From an uncultured Draconibacterium sp. (GTDB taxonomy: Bacteria > Bacteroidota > Bacteroidia > Bacteroidales > Prolixibacteraceae): a stretch of 64,000 bases of DNA. The notes below the pieces were generated by a model. That model was not told the origin of the DNA. It was given only the letters and a program-made list of their open reading frames with translations, and made no database searches. Position numbers and translations under genes: made by a program. This document shows, piece by piece, positions 8,560 through 16,990 of this stretch; position 1 is the stretch's first letter, and each line of letters starts with the position of its first letter. The stretch spans positions 372,001 through 436,000 of the forward strand of contig NZ_OY771649.1 of assembly GCF_963674925.1 (NCBI RefSeq), in the 5' to 3' direction.

Positions 8560-10617
8560 ATGATTAACGAAAAATTGCTAAAACCCAACAGTATTGTTGT
8601 TGTGGGAGCATCAAATAATATTGCAAAGCCCGGTGGAAAAATCATTAAAAACCTGCTGGATCACAATTTTGCAGGCGATCTTTTTGCAATCAATCCCAAT
8701 GAAACAAAAATTCAGGGAATTCCGGCTTTTCCCGATGTGGCGGAACTTCCGGAGATTGATTTGGCTATTTTAGCTGTTCCCGCTAAATATTGTTTGCAAA
8801 CCATTACCGACCTGGCGGAGCAGAACAACACCAAAGCTTTTATCATCATTTCGGCGGGGTTTGGCGAAACCAACGATGCAGGTAAAGAACTCGAACAGCA
8901 GATTGTAAAAGTTGTTGATGAACACGACGCTTGTTTGATAGGGCCAAACTGTATTGGCGTGATGTCGCCGTGGCATGCCAGTGTTTTTACCACGCCTATT
9001 CCGGAGCTTACCTCCGAAGGTTGCGATTTTATTTCTGGATCAGGAGCAACAGCTGTTTTTATCATGGAATCGGGAATCCCAAAAGGGTTACGTTTTGCCA
9101 GTGTTTTTTCGGTTGGGAACAGTGCACAAACCGGTGTTGAAGATGTTTTGGCTTACCTCGATGAACATTACATTGATGGAAAAAGTCCGCGCGTAAAATT
9201 GCTTTATATAGAGAACATTAACGACCCGGATAAGTTGCTGTATCACGCTACTTCGTTAATTAAAAAAGGCTGTAAAATAGCTGCTATCAAAGCCGGAAGT
9301 TCATCGGCCGGCAGCCGTGCAGCATCGTCGCATACGGGCGCACTAACCAGTTCGGATGCAGCTGTGGAGGCATTGTTCCGCAAAGCCGGAATTGTACGTT
9401 GCTACGGACGTGAGGAATTAACAACCGTTGCCAGTGTGTTTATGTGTAAAGAATTGCATGGCGAGAAACTGGCGATTATTACACATGCCGGAGGACCGGG
9501 AGTAATGCTTACCGATGCGTTGGAAGACGGTGGATTAAAAATTCCGGAGATCGCTGATTCGGAAGCAAAAACAACACTGTTACAAAAATTATTTCCGGGA
9601 TCATCGGTGGAAAATCCCATCGATTTTCTGGCAACAGGAACAGCCGAACAGCTCGGACATATTATCGATGCCTGCGAAAATGATTTTGATATTGACGGTA
9701 TGGCGGTAATTTATGGAAGCCCGGGATTATTCCCGATTGGCGATGTTTACGATTTGCTTTCCGAAAAAATGAAAGTGTGTAAGAAGCCAATTTATCCGAT
9801 TCTGCCTTCGATAATAAATGTAAAAGATGACGTTGCCCACTTTTTATCGCGGGGGAATGTAAACTTTCCCGATGAGGTGTTGCTGGGCCGCGCGCTCACA
9901 AAAGTAATGACTACGCCACAGCCTGTTGCCGAAACGGAAAACGCACAGGGAATCGATCCGGAAGCGGTAAAAGCAGTGATTGCCGAAACAAAAGATGGTT
10001 ACCAACCACCGGAAGTTATCCATAAGTTGTTTGATTTAGCAGGCATTCCGCGCGTAAAAGAAATGGTAGCCAAATCAGAATCTGAAGCAGTTTTAGCTGC
10101 CATGAACATCGGGTTTCCGGTTGTGATGAAAGTGGTGGGGCCGGTACACAAAACCGAAGTTGGTGGCGTAATCCTTAATGTTCGGAATGTTACGCAGGTT
10201 CGCAAAGAGTTTCATCACCTGTTTCAGATTGAAGGAACCGAGGGCGTATTAATAGCTCAAATGGCTGCGGGAACCGAACTTTTTTTGGGAGCTACCTACG
10301 AAGAAACTTTCGGGCATGTTGTATTGTGCGGAATGGGCGGAATTTATGTGGAGGTGATGAAAGATGTGGCATCGGGTCTGGCACCGTTAACACACAGCGA
10401 AGCGCGCTCGATGGTTACCAGTCTGAAATCGTACAAAATACTAAAAGGTTTTCGCAAGCAGGAAGGTGTGAATATCGATAAGTATGTGGATATTATTGTT
10501 CGCCTGTCGTGGTTGCTGCGTTTTGCCACCGAGATAAAAGAGATTGACATTAATCCGTTGTTGGGTAACGAACAGGAAATTATGGCGGTTGATGCCCGTA
10601 TAAGGATAGAACATTAG
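8560..10617 (+). CDS. ADP-forming acyl-CoA synthetase, fused alpha-beta type
   Basis: A 685-residue protein that interconverts acyl-CoA plus ADP and phosphate with free acid plus ATP. It has the NDP-forming acyl-CoA synthetase layout: a CoA-binding Rossmann domain (residues 5-130, IVVVGASNNIAKPGGKI), succinyl-CoA-ligase-like domains (about 150-450), and a C-terminal ATP-grasp beta part (about 465-685, with FPVVMKVVGP and GVLIAQM). The phospho-histidine is His258 in SSHTGALTSSDAA. In anaerobic amino-acid degraders this enzyme makes ATP from acetyl-, branched-chain or aryl-acetyl-CoA. With indolepyruvate oxidoreductase and PaaK 8 kb away, aryl or branched acids are plausible substrates, but this is inference. 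It is a single gene, convergent with a cytochrome c gene. Confidence 0.88.
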   Translation: MINEKLLKPNSIVVVGASNNIAKPGGKIIKNLLDHNFAGDLFAINPNETKIQGIPAFPDVAELPEIDLAILAVPAKYCLQTITDLAEQNNTKAFIIISAGFGETNDAGKELEQQIVKVVDEHDACLIGPNCIGVMSPWHASVFTTPIPELTSEGCDFISGSGATAVFIMESGIPKGLRFASVFSVGNSAQTGVEDVLAYLDEHYIDGKSPRVKLLYIENINDPDKLLYHATSLIKKGCKIAAIKAGSSSAGSRAASSHTGALTSSDAAVEALFRKAGIVRCYGREELTTVASVFMCKELHGEKLAIITHAGGPGVMLTDALEDGGLKIPEIADSEAKTTLLQKLFPGSSVENPIDFLATGTAEQLGHIIDACENDFDIDGMAVIYGSPGLFPIGDVYDLLSEKMKVCKKPIYPILPSIINVKDDVAHFLSRGNVNFPDEVLLGRALTKVMTTPQPVAETENAQGIDPEAVKAVIAETKDGYQPPEVIHKLFDLAGIPRVKEMVAKSESEAVLAAMNIGFPVVMKVVGPVHKTEVGGVILNVRNVTQVRKEFHHLFQIEGTEGVLIAQMAAGTELFLGATYEETFGHVVLCGMGGIYVEVMKDVASGLAPLTHSEARSMVTSLKSYKILKGFRKQEGVNIDKYVDIIVRLSWLLRFATEIKEIDINPLLGNEQEIMAVDARIRIEH

Positions 10618-10638
10618 TTATTTTTGATACTAAAAATA

Positions 10639-10690
10639 CAAAGTCACGAAAAACATGATTTACAAAATCTTAGTGTTCTTCGTGACTTTG
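10639..10690. terminator. Inverted repeat between convergent genes, possible bidirectional terminator
   Basis: CAAAGTCACGAA at 10639-10650 is the exact reverse complement of TTCGTGACTTTG at 10679-10690, with a 28-base loop. It lies between two converging genes, which suits a bidirectional transcription stop. The long loop and the lack of a U tract mean it may instead be a dispersed palindromic repeat. Confidence 0.45.
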
Positions 10691-10717
10691 TGATTTTAAA
10701 TGCGATTTTAAATAAGT

Positions 10718-11314
10718 CTATTGCTCACCAGGAGGAATAGCAGCCGGTACCACATTTTTAACCGGAGGCAAACTTTTCAGATAAGCAAAAATAGCCGAGA
10801 CATCTTCGTCTTTTATATCCTTGAAATTTTCTACCGGCATTGGCGGTAAAAGTTTGCGTGTTCCGTCAAGGCCTTTAAATTTACCCTCTTTTAAAGCTTT
10901 TTTAAACTGTTCTTCGCTCCAGGTGCCTATGCCTGTAGCGTCGGGGGTTAGGTTGGCAGCAAACGACATTCCCCACGGACCGGCACTACCGGTTAAATCG
11001 GGATAAAAGGTTGCAAAACCCTGTGCGGTCATTTCTGATTGTAAATCAATTATTGGGCGGTCACCCGGGTAACCTGATAATAGCAGTTCGGGAATAAGCT
11101 CCGGCCCGTTGGCACCCATTTTTTTAGGCGAGTGGCAATCGTTACAGCCCATAATTGTTACCAGGTACTCGCCACGAACAACCAGTTCTTCGCCGGTTAA
11201 TTCGGCAGGTTGCGCAGCCTCGGCCGCAGGTTTTGAGTTGCTTGTACAGGCGGAATTAAGCAGGGTTAAACACAGAGCTCCAAAAATCAGCAAAACAAAG
11301 TTGTTTTTTCTCAT
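10718..11314 (-). CDS. Mono-haem cytochrome c lipoprotein
   Basis: A 198-residue exported electron carrier. The N terminus has a lipoprotein signal with lipobox LNSAC (Cys near residue 23), so it is anchored in a membrane facing the periplasm. One CxxCH haem site is present (MGCNDCH, about residues 56-61). PPMP near residue 158 offers the likely axial methionine, and the tail DVSAIFAYLKSLPPV is typical of class I cytochromes c of alcohol or sugar dehydrogenase subunits. A Ser/Ala/Glu-rich linker follows the lipobox. It is monocistronic here, with no oxidase or dehydrogenase beside it, so the partner is unknown. Confidence 0.88.
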   Translation of the reverse strand: MRKNNFVLLIFGALCLTLLNSACTSNSKPAAEAAQPAELTGEELVVRGEYLVTIMGCNDCHSPKKMGANGPELIPELLLSGYPGDRPIIDLQSEMTAQGFATFYPDLTGSAGPWGMSFAANLTPDATGIGTWSEEQFKKALKEGKFKGLDGTRKLLPPMPVENFKDIKDEDVSAIFAYLKSLPPVKNVVPAAIPPGEQ

Positions 11315-11541
11315 CGTTTTTACATTAAATTATATTTTATAAAAAGCTTCCTATTCCACAAAGCAGGCTGATTTTGCATGTTTTTTTTGGTTTCAAAAAT
11401 GTGTGTGTGGATAATGGATTTCAATTTACGCCTTATTAAGATTAATTCAAAATAAAATGTTAAAAGGATTTTTCAAATGTGGTGTCATCATTCGGGTTAT
11501 TGGTCAGATATTTCTAATTTGGCGTATTCAAAACACTGAAT

Positions 11542-12786
11542 ATGCTTAAACATGTGGCTTTAAACGGCGATGACCTGGCGATGGATTCAACCTTTATAAA
11601 AAAGCTATTGAAAGGGGAGAGTTCGGAGCATTTCCCTGAATTAGCAGGAAAAAAGGGCGTGTTGTTCTCGAATACAACGCTGATGAAGTTTATCGAGGAT
11701 GAATTCAGGCACGATAATTATGAGCTGACCAAAAGTTATGGCCGCAGCATACGCACTTTATCAAGTGGAGAGCAAAAAAAGGCGCTGCTTGAATTTCTGA
11801 TGGCCAGACAGCCCGGTTTTATTATTCTTGATAATCCGTTTGATGCGCTGGATGTGGCTTCAGTAAAGCAGTTAAAAGAGCGATTGGAAATCATTGCCAA
11901 CAAAATGACTGTGATACAGGTTTTTAAACGAAAGAGTGATTTGTTGCCGTTTATAAAACATGCCATGCGCGTTGATAATGGAAAAGTAGTTTTTAATGAT
12001 GGAATTGAACAATACCTTGAAAAATATGAACCGGCAACCAATGTCCATTTTTCGATCGAAATTCCGGGCCCCTTACACGAACAAACTATTCGCTACAACG
12101 AATTGATAAAACTAAGCGATGTTTCGGTTAACTACCAGGAAAGACAAATCCTGAATAACATCAACTGGACCATTAAAGCCGGAGAATTCTGGCAATTAAA
12201 AGGTCCCAACGGATCGGGGAAAACCACCATTTTAACCATGATAAACGGTGATAATCCAAAAGCATTCGGGCAGAACATCGAACTGTTTGGCCGCCGTAAA
12301 GGGACAGGCGAAAGTGTTTGGGAAATAAAAAAGAAGATCGGATATTTTACGCCATCGATGATGGAGTTGTTTAAACGCCGCCATACCGCCGAACAAATGG
12401 TGATCTCGGGTTTTCACGATTCCATTGGCTTGTACCACCGGCCAAGCGAAATACAACAACATGTGGCCAACGACTGGTTAAAAGTGCTGGGACTGGCCGA
12501 TAAAGGCAACCGGGCTTTTGTCGATCTTTCGCAGGTACACCGCCGAATGGTGCTGATTGCACGTGCGATGATTAAACATCCGCCGCTACTGATTCTCGAC
12601 GAGCCTTCAACCGGACTGGACGATAAAAGTGCGGCGCTGCTATCGGCGTTAATCAATAAAATTTCCGACGAAAGCCAAACGGCTATTCTTTATGTTTCGC
12701 ACCGAACGGAGCCCGATTTAAAGCCCGCATTTGTTTTTGAACTGAAACCCGGTGAAAACGGTTCGGTGGGAGAGGTGGTGAGATAA
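11542..12786 (+). CDS. Double ABC ATPase (ModF/PhrA-like), first nucleotide domain degenerate
   Basis: A 414-residue soluble ATPase with two ABC domains and no membrane segments. Domain 2 has a full Walker A (GPNGSGKTT, about 221-229) and Walker B (LLILDEPSTGLD, about 350-361), but its signature is degraded (LSQVHRR near 329). Domain 1 lacks a recognisable Walker A: only about 72 residues precede its signature LSSGEQ (73-78), and its Walker B reads IILDNP with Asn instead of Glu. The remaining parts complement each other, so one composite ATP site could form. E. coli ModF has about 490 residues, so this version is short at the N terminus. No transporter permease lies nearby, and the function is unknown. 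Confidence 0.75.
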   Translation: MLKHVALNGDDLAMDSTFIKKLLKGESSEHFPELAGKKGVLFSNTTLMKFIEDEFRHDNYELTKSYGRSIRTLSSGEQKKALLEFLMARQPGFIILDNPFDALDVASVKQLKERLEIIANKMTVIQVFKRKSDLLPFIKHAMRVDNGKVVFNDGIEQYLEKYEPATNVHFSIEIPGPLHEQTIRYNELIKLSDVSVNYQERQILNNINWTIKAGEFWQLKGPNGSGKTTILTMINGDNPKAFGQNIELFGRRKGTGESVWEIKKKIGYFTPSMMELFKRRHTAEQMVISGFHDSIGLYHRPSEIQQHVANDWLKVLGLADKGNRAFVDLSQVHRRMVLIARAMIKHPPLLILDEPSTGLDDKSAALLSALINKISDESQTAILYVSHRTEPDLKPAFVFELKPGENGSVGEVVR

Positions 12787-12886
12787 GGGTGTTTTAAATC
12801 GCCAATTTTTAACCCGTACTACTTTTTAATAAATTTCATGCTCAGAGTATCTGGAATAATTACCCGCAACCAATTGTAGTGCGCTT

Positions 12887-13936
12887 TTAGTATTCAATTT
12901 CTACAACTGTTTCAATTCTTCGTCTTTTTTCTTTCGGTTTAATGAAATCAATTCGATTAAAATATTTATTGTCAACTTCAAGTTGGAATGAGTTTGGATC
13001 AAGTTTCAGTATTTTATAGGATGAGCGCTGTTTGTCGTTCGAAAGAATCAGCGAGTCGTTTATAATTTTATAACCGAAGCTATTTCCATTAAAAAGAAAT
13101 TCGCCCAGTTTGTTTGTAATCGTAAATGTTGAATCGCCTGAAACAGAAATATAAGAATCATGGGTTAAAAAACTTTTTACAGAGTCATGATAAGCCGCAT
13201 CTTTAACCTGATAACTTATTATTGAATATTCACAGGGTTCAATATATCGCTGCGAAGTAGTTTGGGTTTTTTTATTACAAGCAGTAAAAAAAAGAATTAC
13301 AATTAAAAATAGATAAGATTTCATGTCAGAGTTTTTTATAGTATGTTTTGGTTTATTTACCTGGTTGTTTTGGTACGTTTTGTAAGTCATAAATAAAATG
13401 ATTAAAATGTTTATTGCGATAAAAAATGTTTTCAGGTACGATTGCGTTTCAATATCAGCCAAAAATGAGTCCCATTGATCGCCAACAAACTGGTTGGTGT
13501 TTTGAACAATATATTGTAACCTCAGAAAGTTTATTGTTCTGAAAATAAAAAATATCACCAGCCAGATGATCTGTGTTTTTAAGATTTTTTCACCTAAACG
13601 TTTAACGCCACGGATTTTATTTTTTTGAATCGACCACAATATCAAAGGGACTAAAATGGCCAAAAACGGATTTATTATACACAGAATTGGAGAGAAGGCA
13701 AGAATTAATAAAAAGTTAGAATTCTCGTTGGGTTCCCACTCAAGCAGATAATCAGGAGAAACACCCAGAGCTGATGATAATCTTTTTAATGAATCACCTG
13801 AAGGATTCCGGTTTTCGTTTTCAATTCGCTGAACCGTTCGAATACTTAGTCCTGAAATTTCAGCAAGAGCCTCCTGAGAATATCCTTTTCTTTTTCGAAG
13901 TGCTTTAATGTTTTGTGCTAATTGGTTATCGCTCAT
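12887..13936 (-). CDS. XRE-family regulator with membrane helices fused in frame to a lipoprotein-like domain
   Basis: A 349-residue open frame with three parts. Residues 5-62 are a clear XRE helix-turn-helix (YSQEALAEISGLSIRTVQRI). Residues about 72-195 hold four hydrophobic segments. From Met205 a complete lipoprotein signal follows (MKSYLFLIVILFFTAC, then NKK) with about 130 residues of a polar, beta-rich domain. An ATG at 13322-13324 could start that lipoprotein on its own (12887-13324). Two explanations fit: two genes joined after loss of a stop codon, or a real membrane-spanning regulator with an outside sensor. XRE proteins with trailing membrane helices are common in Bacteroidota; the lipoprotein tail is unusual. 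The C-terminal domain is not recognised. Confidence 0.7.
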   Translation of the reverse strand: MSDNQLAQNIKALRKRKGYSQEALAEISGLSIRTVQRIENENRNPSGDSLKRLSSALGVSPDYLLEWEPNENSNFLLILAFSPILCIINPFLAILVPLILWSIQKNKIRGVKRLGEKILKTQIIWLVIFFIFRTINFLRLQYIVQNTNQFVGDQWDSFLADIETQSYLKTFFIAINILIILFMTYKTYQNNQVNKPKHTIKNSDMKSYLFLIVILFFTACNKKTQTTSQRYIEPCEYSIISYQVKDAAYHDSVKSFLTHDSYISVSGDSTFTITNKLGEFLFNGNSFGYKIINDSLILSNDKQRSSYKILKLDPNSFQLEVDNKYFNRIDFIKPKEKRRRIETVVEIEY

Positions 13937-14175
13937 CGTTTACTTTTTGTTAAGCCAAAACTAGTAATAATCAATCATTGCTTGTTGAAAATCATCACGA
14001 CAATTTTATGACACATCTGCGAAGTGTTTTGTTATCAGTTGATTGTATAAACACATTTAGTACCCGGTTAATTCCTGCAGGCAGGCTAAATTCTCCAATT
14101 ATTGAAATAAATACTATGTAAATGAAACCAGGCATAAACCCGGGAAGACGCTTTTTAGAGCATGAGTTTAAGAAT

Positions 14176-14964
14176 TTAGCTATTTACTGCTTTAACCGAA
14201 TACACCAAAGGAAACTTATTTTCCAACCCTTTAATTTTATATTTCCCTTTTTCAACTTCAACTAAATTTTCGAGGCAATTGTAGGGTGAGTAGTTGTATT
14301 CTTTAAAGTCAGTAAGGGTAAGTCCGGCTTTTATCAGTGAGTTAATAACGGTGCTGAGGCCGTGGTTCCAGCACACCGACTTCCCCTTTATCGGCGCATC
14401 ACTATCGGTATAGGTGCCTTCCAGTTCTTCTACAATCGCTTCCGATTCCATATAGTCAAACTCCACCTGCTTAAAATCGTAGCTAAACATCCAAACAATG
14501 GGATGAAACTCCACAAACACCAGCTGCCCTCCAGGCTTTAAAAAATGCTCAATAACGTTTGCCCACTTTTGCATGTCAGGAAGCCAGCCAATTACACCGT
14601 ACGAAGTGTATACAATATCAAATTTTTCATCCAGAACTTCAGGCAATTTGTACACATCGCTTTGAATAAACCGCGCGCCGGTGCCAAGCTGTTCGTTTAG
14701 TTGCCGGGCTTTTTCAATGGCTCTTTCCGAAAAATCAACTCCGGTTGCCAATGCACCGTGCCGTTCCAGCGAAATAGTATCTTGTCCAAAATGGCATTGC
14801 AGATGAAGGATCTTTTTTCCCTCAATATTTCCCAACAGCTCAAGTTCAATGGGATTTAACGAATCTTTACCGTTTATAAAAGCATCAACATCGTAAAAAT
14901 CCGATTTATAATGAATGTCCGTTTTATCGTTCCAAAGTTTTTTATTGATATTGATATAATCCAT
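14176..14964 (-). CDS. Class I SAM-dependent methyltransferase
   Basis: A 262-residue cytoplasmic enzyme. The SAM-binding motif I region is KILHLQCHFGQDTISLERHG (about residues 51-70), followed by the acidic motif II GVDFSERAIEKA and motif IV FDIVYTSYGVIGWLPD. The post-motif strand GGQLVFVEFHP is also present. The target is unknown; the family includes small-molecule methyltransferases close to the ubiquinone/menaquinone type, but no pathway gene is adjacent. It sits alone between gene-free stretches of about 200 bp. Confidence 0.82.
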   Translation of the reverse strand: MDYININKKLWNDKTDIHYKSDFYDVDAFINGKDSLNPIELELLGNIEGKKILHLQCHFGQDTISLERHGALATGVDFSERAIEKARQLNEQLGTGARFIQSDVYKLPEVLDEKFDIVYTSYGVIGWLPDMQKWANVIEHFLKPGGQLVFVEFHPIVWMFSYDFKQVEFDYMESEAIVEELEGTYTDSDAPIKGKSVCWNHGLSTVINSLIKAGLTLTDFKEYNYSPYNCLENLVEVEKGKYKIKGLENKFPLVYSVKAVNS

Positions 14965-15030
14965 AATACGACAGGTTTTATTGGAGGCTAATATAATCAG
15001 AAATTTGAGCCTGCGGAAAAAGGTGGACTA

Positions 15031-15125
15031 TAGATATTGGACGCTGGATACTGGATACTCGAAACCCGAAGTGACTTGAGAATGGGGTTCGGACTTTCTT
15101 CTGTCTTCCGTCTCCGGTCTTCCGG
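15031..15125. repeat. Low-complexity phrase repeat
   Basis: The gap between two leftward genes contains repeated TGGATAC units (ctggatactggatactc) followed by repeated TCTTCCGTCTCCGG-like units. It is degenerate and non-coding. It resembles the ACTG-rich spacer at 7586-7630 in style but not in sequence. Confidence 0.45.
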
Positions 15126-15172
15126 CCAATTTTATTTGGGGGTTAAGTTGGTGTGTCTTTACAACCCGGATT

Positions 15173-16786
15173 TTATTTTCTTTTTCTGCGAAACACCATC
15201 CACCAAAGGAAGAATCCGCTAATGATTACCAGCATTAGGCAAATACCCGCCAGTGGTACAAACAAGATATAAAAACTACCCACCAGGTGCTCGAAAATAC
15301 GGCCTGTATGTATTTCCAACGCCACATTCCATAACGACATGGGCGAGGCTTTGCGCACTTCATCGGGCATGGCGGCAATCGCAACGGATTGGTTTTGGGC
15401 ATTTAGCTCCATGGCACCTCTGTTGTAGTCGAACCACCAGGCTTTGTTGCCCGATTGTACAAATCCGGCAACGGTATTGGTACCGATTGGTCGCGCCATT
15501 CCTTCGGGTGATTGGTAAGGTTTTCCCGTAAATAAGTCGGCTATTCTTCCGTTTTGCGTATTCCAAACAAACATGCCACTAAACGATCCTACCATTAAAT
15601 AATTATCGCCCATTGGTTCCAGCACATTACAACCCATAACACTTACCGGTGGCTGTATTGGAGCGGGAATGAGTTTGTCATTCAGCTTTTCGTCGGCAAA
15701 GAAAAAACCATCGGCAGTTGAAAAGATGTAACGTCGGTTGGCGGCATCCCAGTGTATACGTCTCAGTTTATCAAACCACGGATTTGGACTATCGAGGTGT
15801 GTGCCGGGAATAATTGCTACCTGTTTATTGGCAATTGCGATTAATAAAGGTGGTCGCAAATGCATTCCCGAAAAAGTATTGATTAGCAGGAACAGTGCAA
15901 ATACATAGCCCACCACATTGTGCCAGTGCAGATTTTTCTTTTTTGTGCTCACCAGTTTTTCAACTGATACGTTTTCATGTTTTGAGATCTTCTGATTTCG
16001 GTTATCCCCTTGATGGGGAAGGGGGTGATCTTCTTTTCCCTTCTGCTCCTGAATTTTCTTCTTCCTGCGTTTAATCCATTTCGGAAAGAAAAAATGCAGT
16101 AGCCCCGTTACCGAAAGTAAAATAGTTACCAGTCCCAGTAAATCGACAAACAGTTTTCCTGCAAGTCCGAATAACTCCCCACTGTGTAATTCCCAAAAGG
16201 TATTGAATAAGCCGGTTTTGCGCTGGTAGTTTACCGGCTCAGGCAGTTGTATCTTTTTGAAATTTTGCCCGTCGCTACTTTCCAGTAAATAATTACGGGT
16301 AAGCACCAGCAACTTGTTGTCTTTTATTTCCAGGTCGGCAATACGTTCTTTTTCCACCGGAATTTGAAGTTTTTGCCAGAAGCCTTCCGTTTTGTCTCGT
16401 TTGTATAAACCCATTTGCGTTCCGGCAAAAAGAGCATCATTAAACTGAACGATGGAGTATATTTTCCGGTTATCAATTCCTTTCGGAAATCCCTGGTTAA
16501 AATCTTCAAATTGTTGAAGATCGTCATCCGTTTTCCAAATGCCGATATTTCCGTACAGTAAATTGGCATCTTCCAGCTGTACTGATCCACGAACTGCTGC
16601 CAGGTTCCAGTTTTTATAGTGATAATTTTTTGGCAACAGTTTTCTGGATACATCAACAGCGGAAAACAACTGCCGGTGGTTCATCACAATTCCTGACGCA
16701 GCAAAAAGAATGGCAATGAAGGCAATGATTATTGCCGGCCATTTATGTAGTTTCTTAAAGGTTTTTATCCAATTTTTTCGGGCCAT
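15173..16786 (-). CDS. PepSY-associated membrane protein
   Basis: About 537 residues from the preferred ATG at 16784-16786 (MARKNWIKTF); an upstream in-frame ATG at 16805-16807 adds seven residues. It has the PepSY_TM layout of four membrane helices: near 17-37 (IIIAFIAILFAASGIVMNHR), near 220-240, near 298-318 (WHNVVGYVFALFLLINTFSGM), and one at the C terminus followed by FRRKRK. Two large extracytoplasmic parts carry propeller-like strands. Such proteins are linked to iron or siderophore reduction (PiuB/FhuF-like contexts) or membrane-bound flavin reductases, but no receptor gene is adjacent, so the role is open. The charged cytoplasmic linker at about 16005-16075 includes a fragment resembling the intergenic CCCCTT repeats of this window. 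Confidence 0.75.
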   Translation of the reverse strand: MARKNWIKTFKKLHKWPAIIIAFIAILFAASGIVMNHRQLFSAVDVSRKLLPKNYHYKNWNLAAVRGSVQLEDANLLYGNIGIWKTDDDLQQFEDFNQGFPKGIDNRKIYSIVQFNDALFAGTQMGLYKRDKTEGFWQKLQIPVEKERIADLEIKDNKLLVLTRNYLLESSDGQNFKKIQLPEPVNYQRKTGLFNTFWELHSGELFGLAGKLFVDLLGLVTILLSVTGLLHFFFPKWIKRRKKKIQEQKGKEDHPLPHQGDNRNQKISKHENVSVEKLVSTKKKNLHWHNVVGYVFALFLLINTFSGMHLRPPLLIAIANKQVAIIPGTHLDSPNPWFDKLRRIHWDAANRRYIFSTADGFFFADEKLNDKLIPAPIQPPVSVMGCNVLEPMGDNYLMVGSFSGMFVWNTQNGRIADLFTGKPYQSPEGMARPIGTNTVAGFVQSGNKAWWFDYNRGAMELNAQNQSVAIAAMPDEVRKASPMSLWNVALEIHTGRIFEHLVGSFYILFVPLAGICLMLVIISGFFLWWMVFRRKRK

Positions 16787-16936
16787 AAAGTAGTTTTTGT
16801 TGCGCAAATATGTTTAACATTTGTAAATCATGTTGTAACAATTGGTACAAAACGGAAAACATTGGTTTTATGCAGCGTAAAGTTGTCAAACGTAGCTAAT
16901 TTGTATTCATTATAAAGACAAAACATGACAATCCTA

Positions 16937-16967
16937 ATTGTATACAATCCTCAAAATAATACTTTTG
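16937..16967 (+). promoter_or_regulatory. Sigma-ABfr type promoter of iorA
   Basis: TACTTTTG at 16960-16967 fits the -7 box TAnnTTTG. ATTG at 16937-16940 fits the -33 box with a 19-base spacer. The ATG of iorA is 24 bases downstream, so the leader would be very short. Confidence 0.6.
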
Positions 16968-16990
16968 TTGGCTCTGAAAATTAAACCAAA

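Noticed and set aside
15031..15125. Structured RNA between two leftward genes
   Set aside because: The sequence is low-complexity phrase repeats without a stable paired core.
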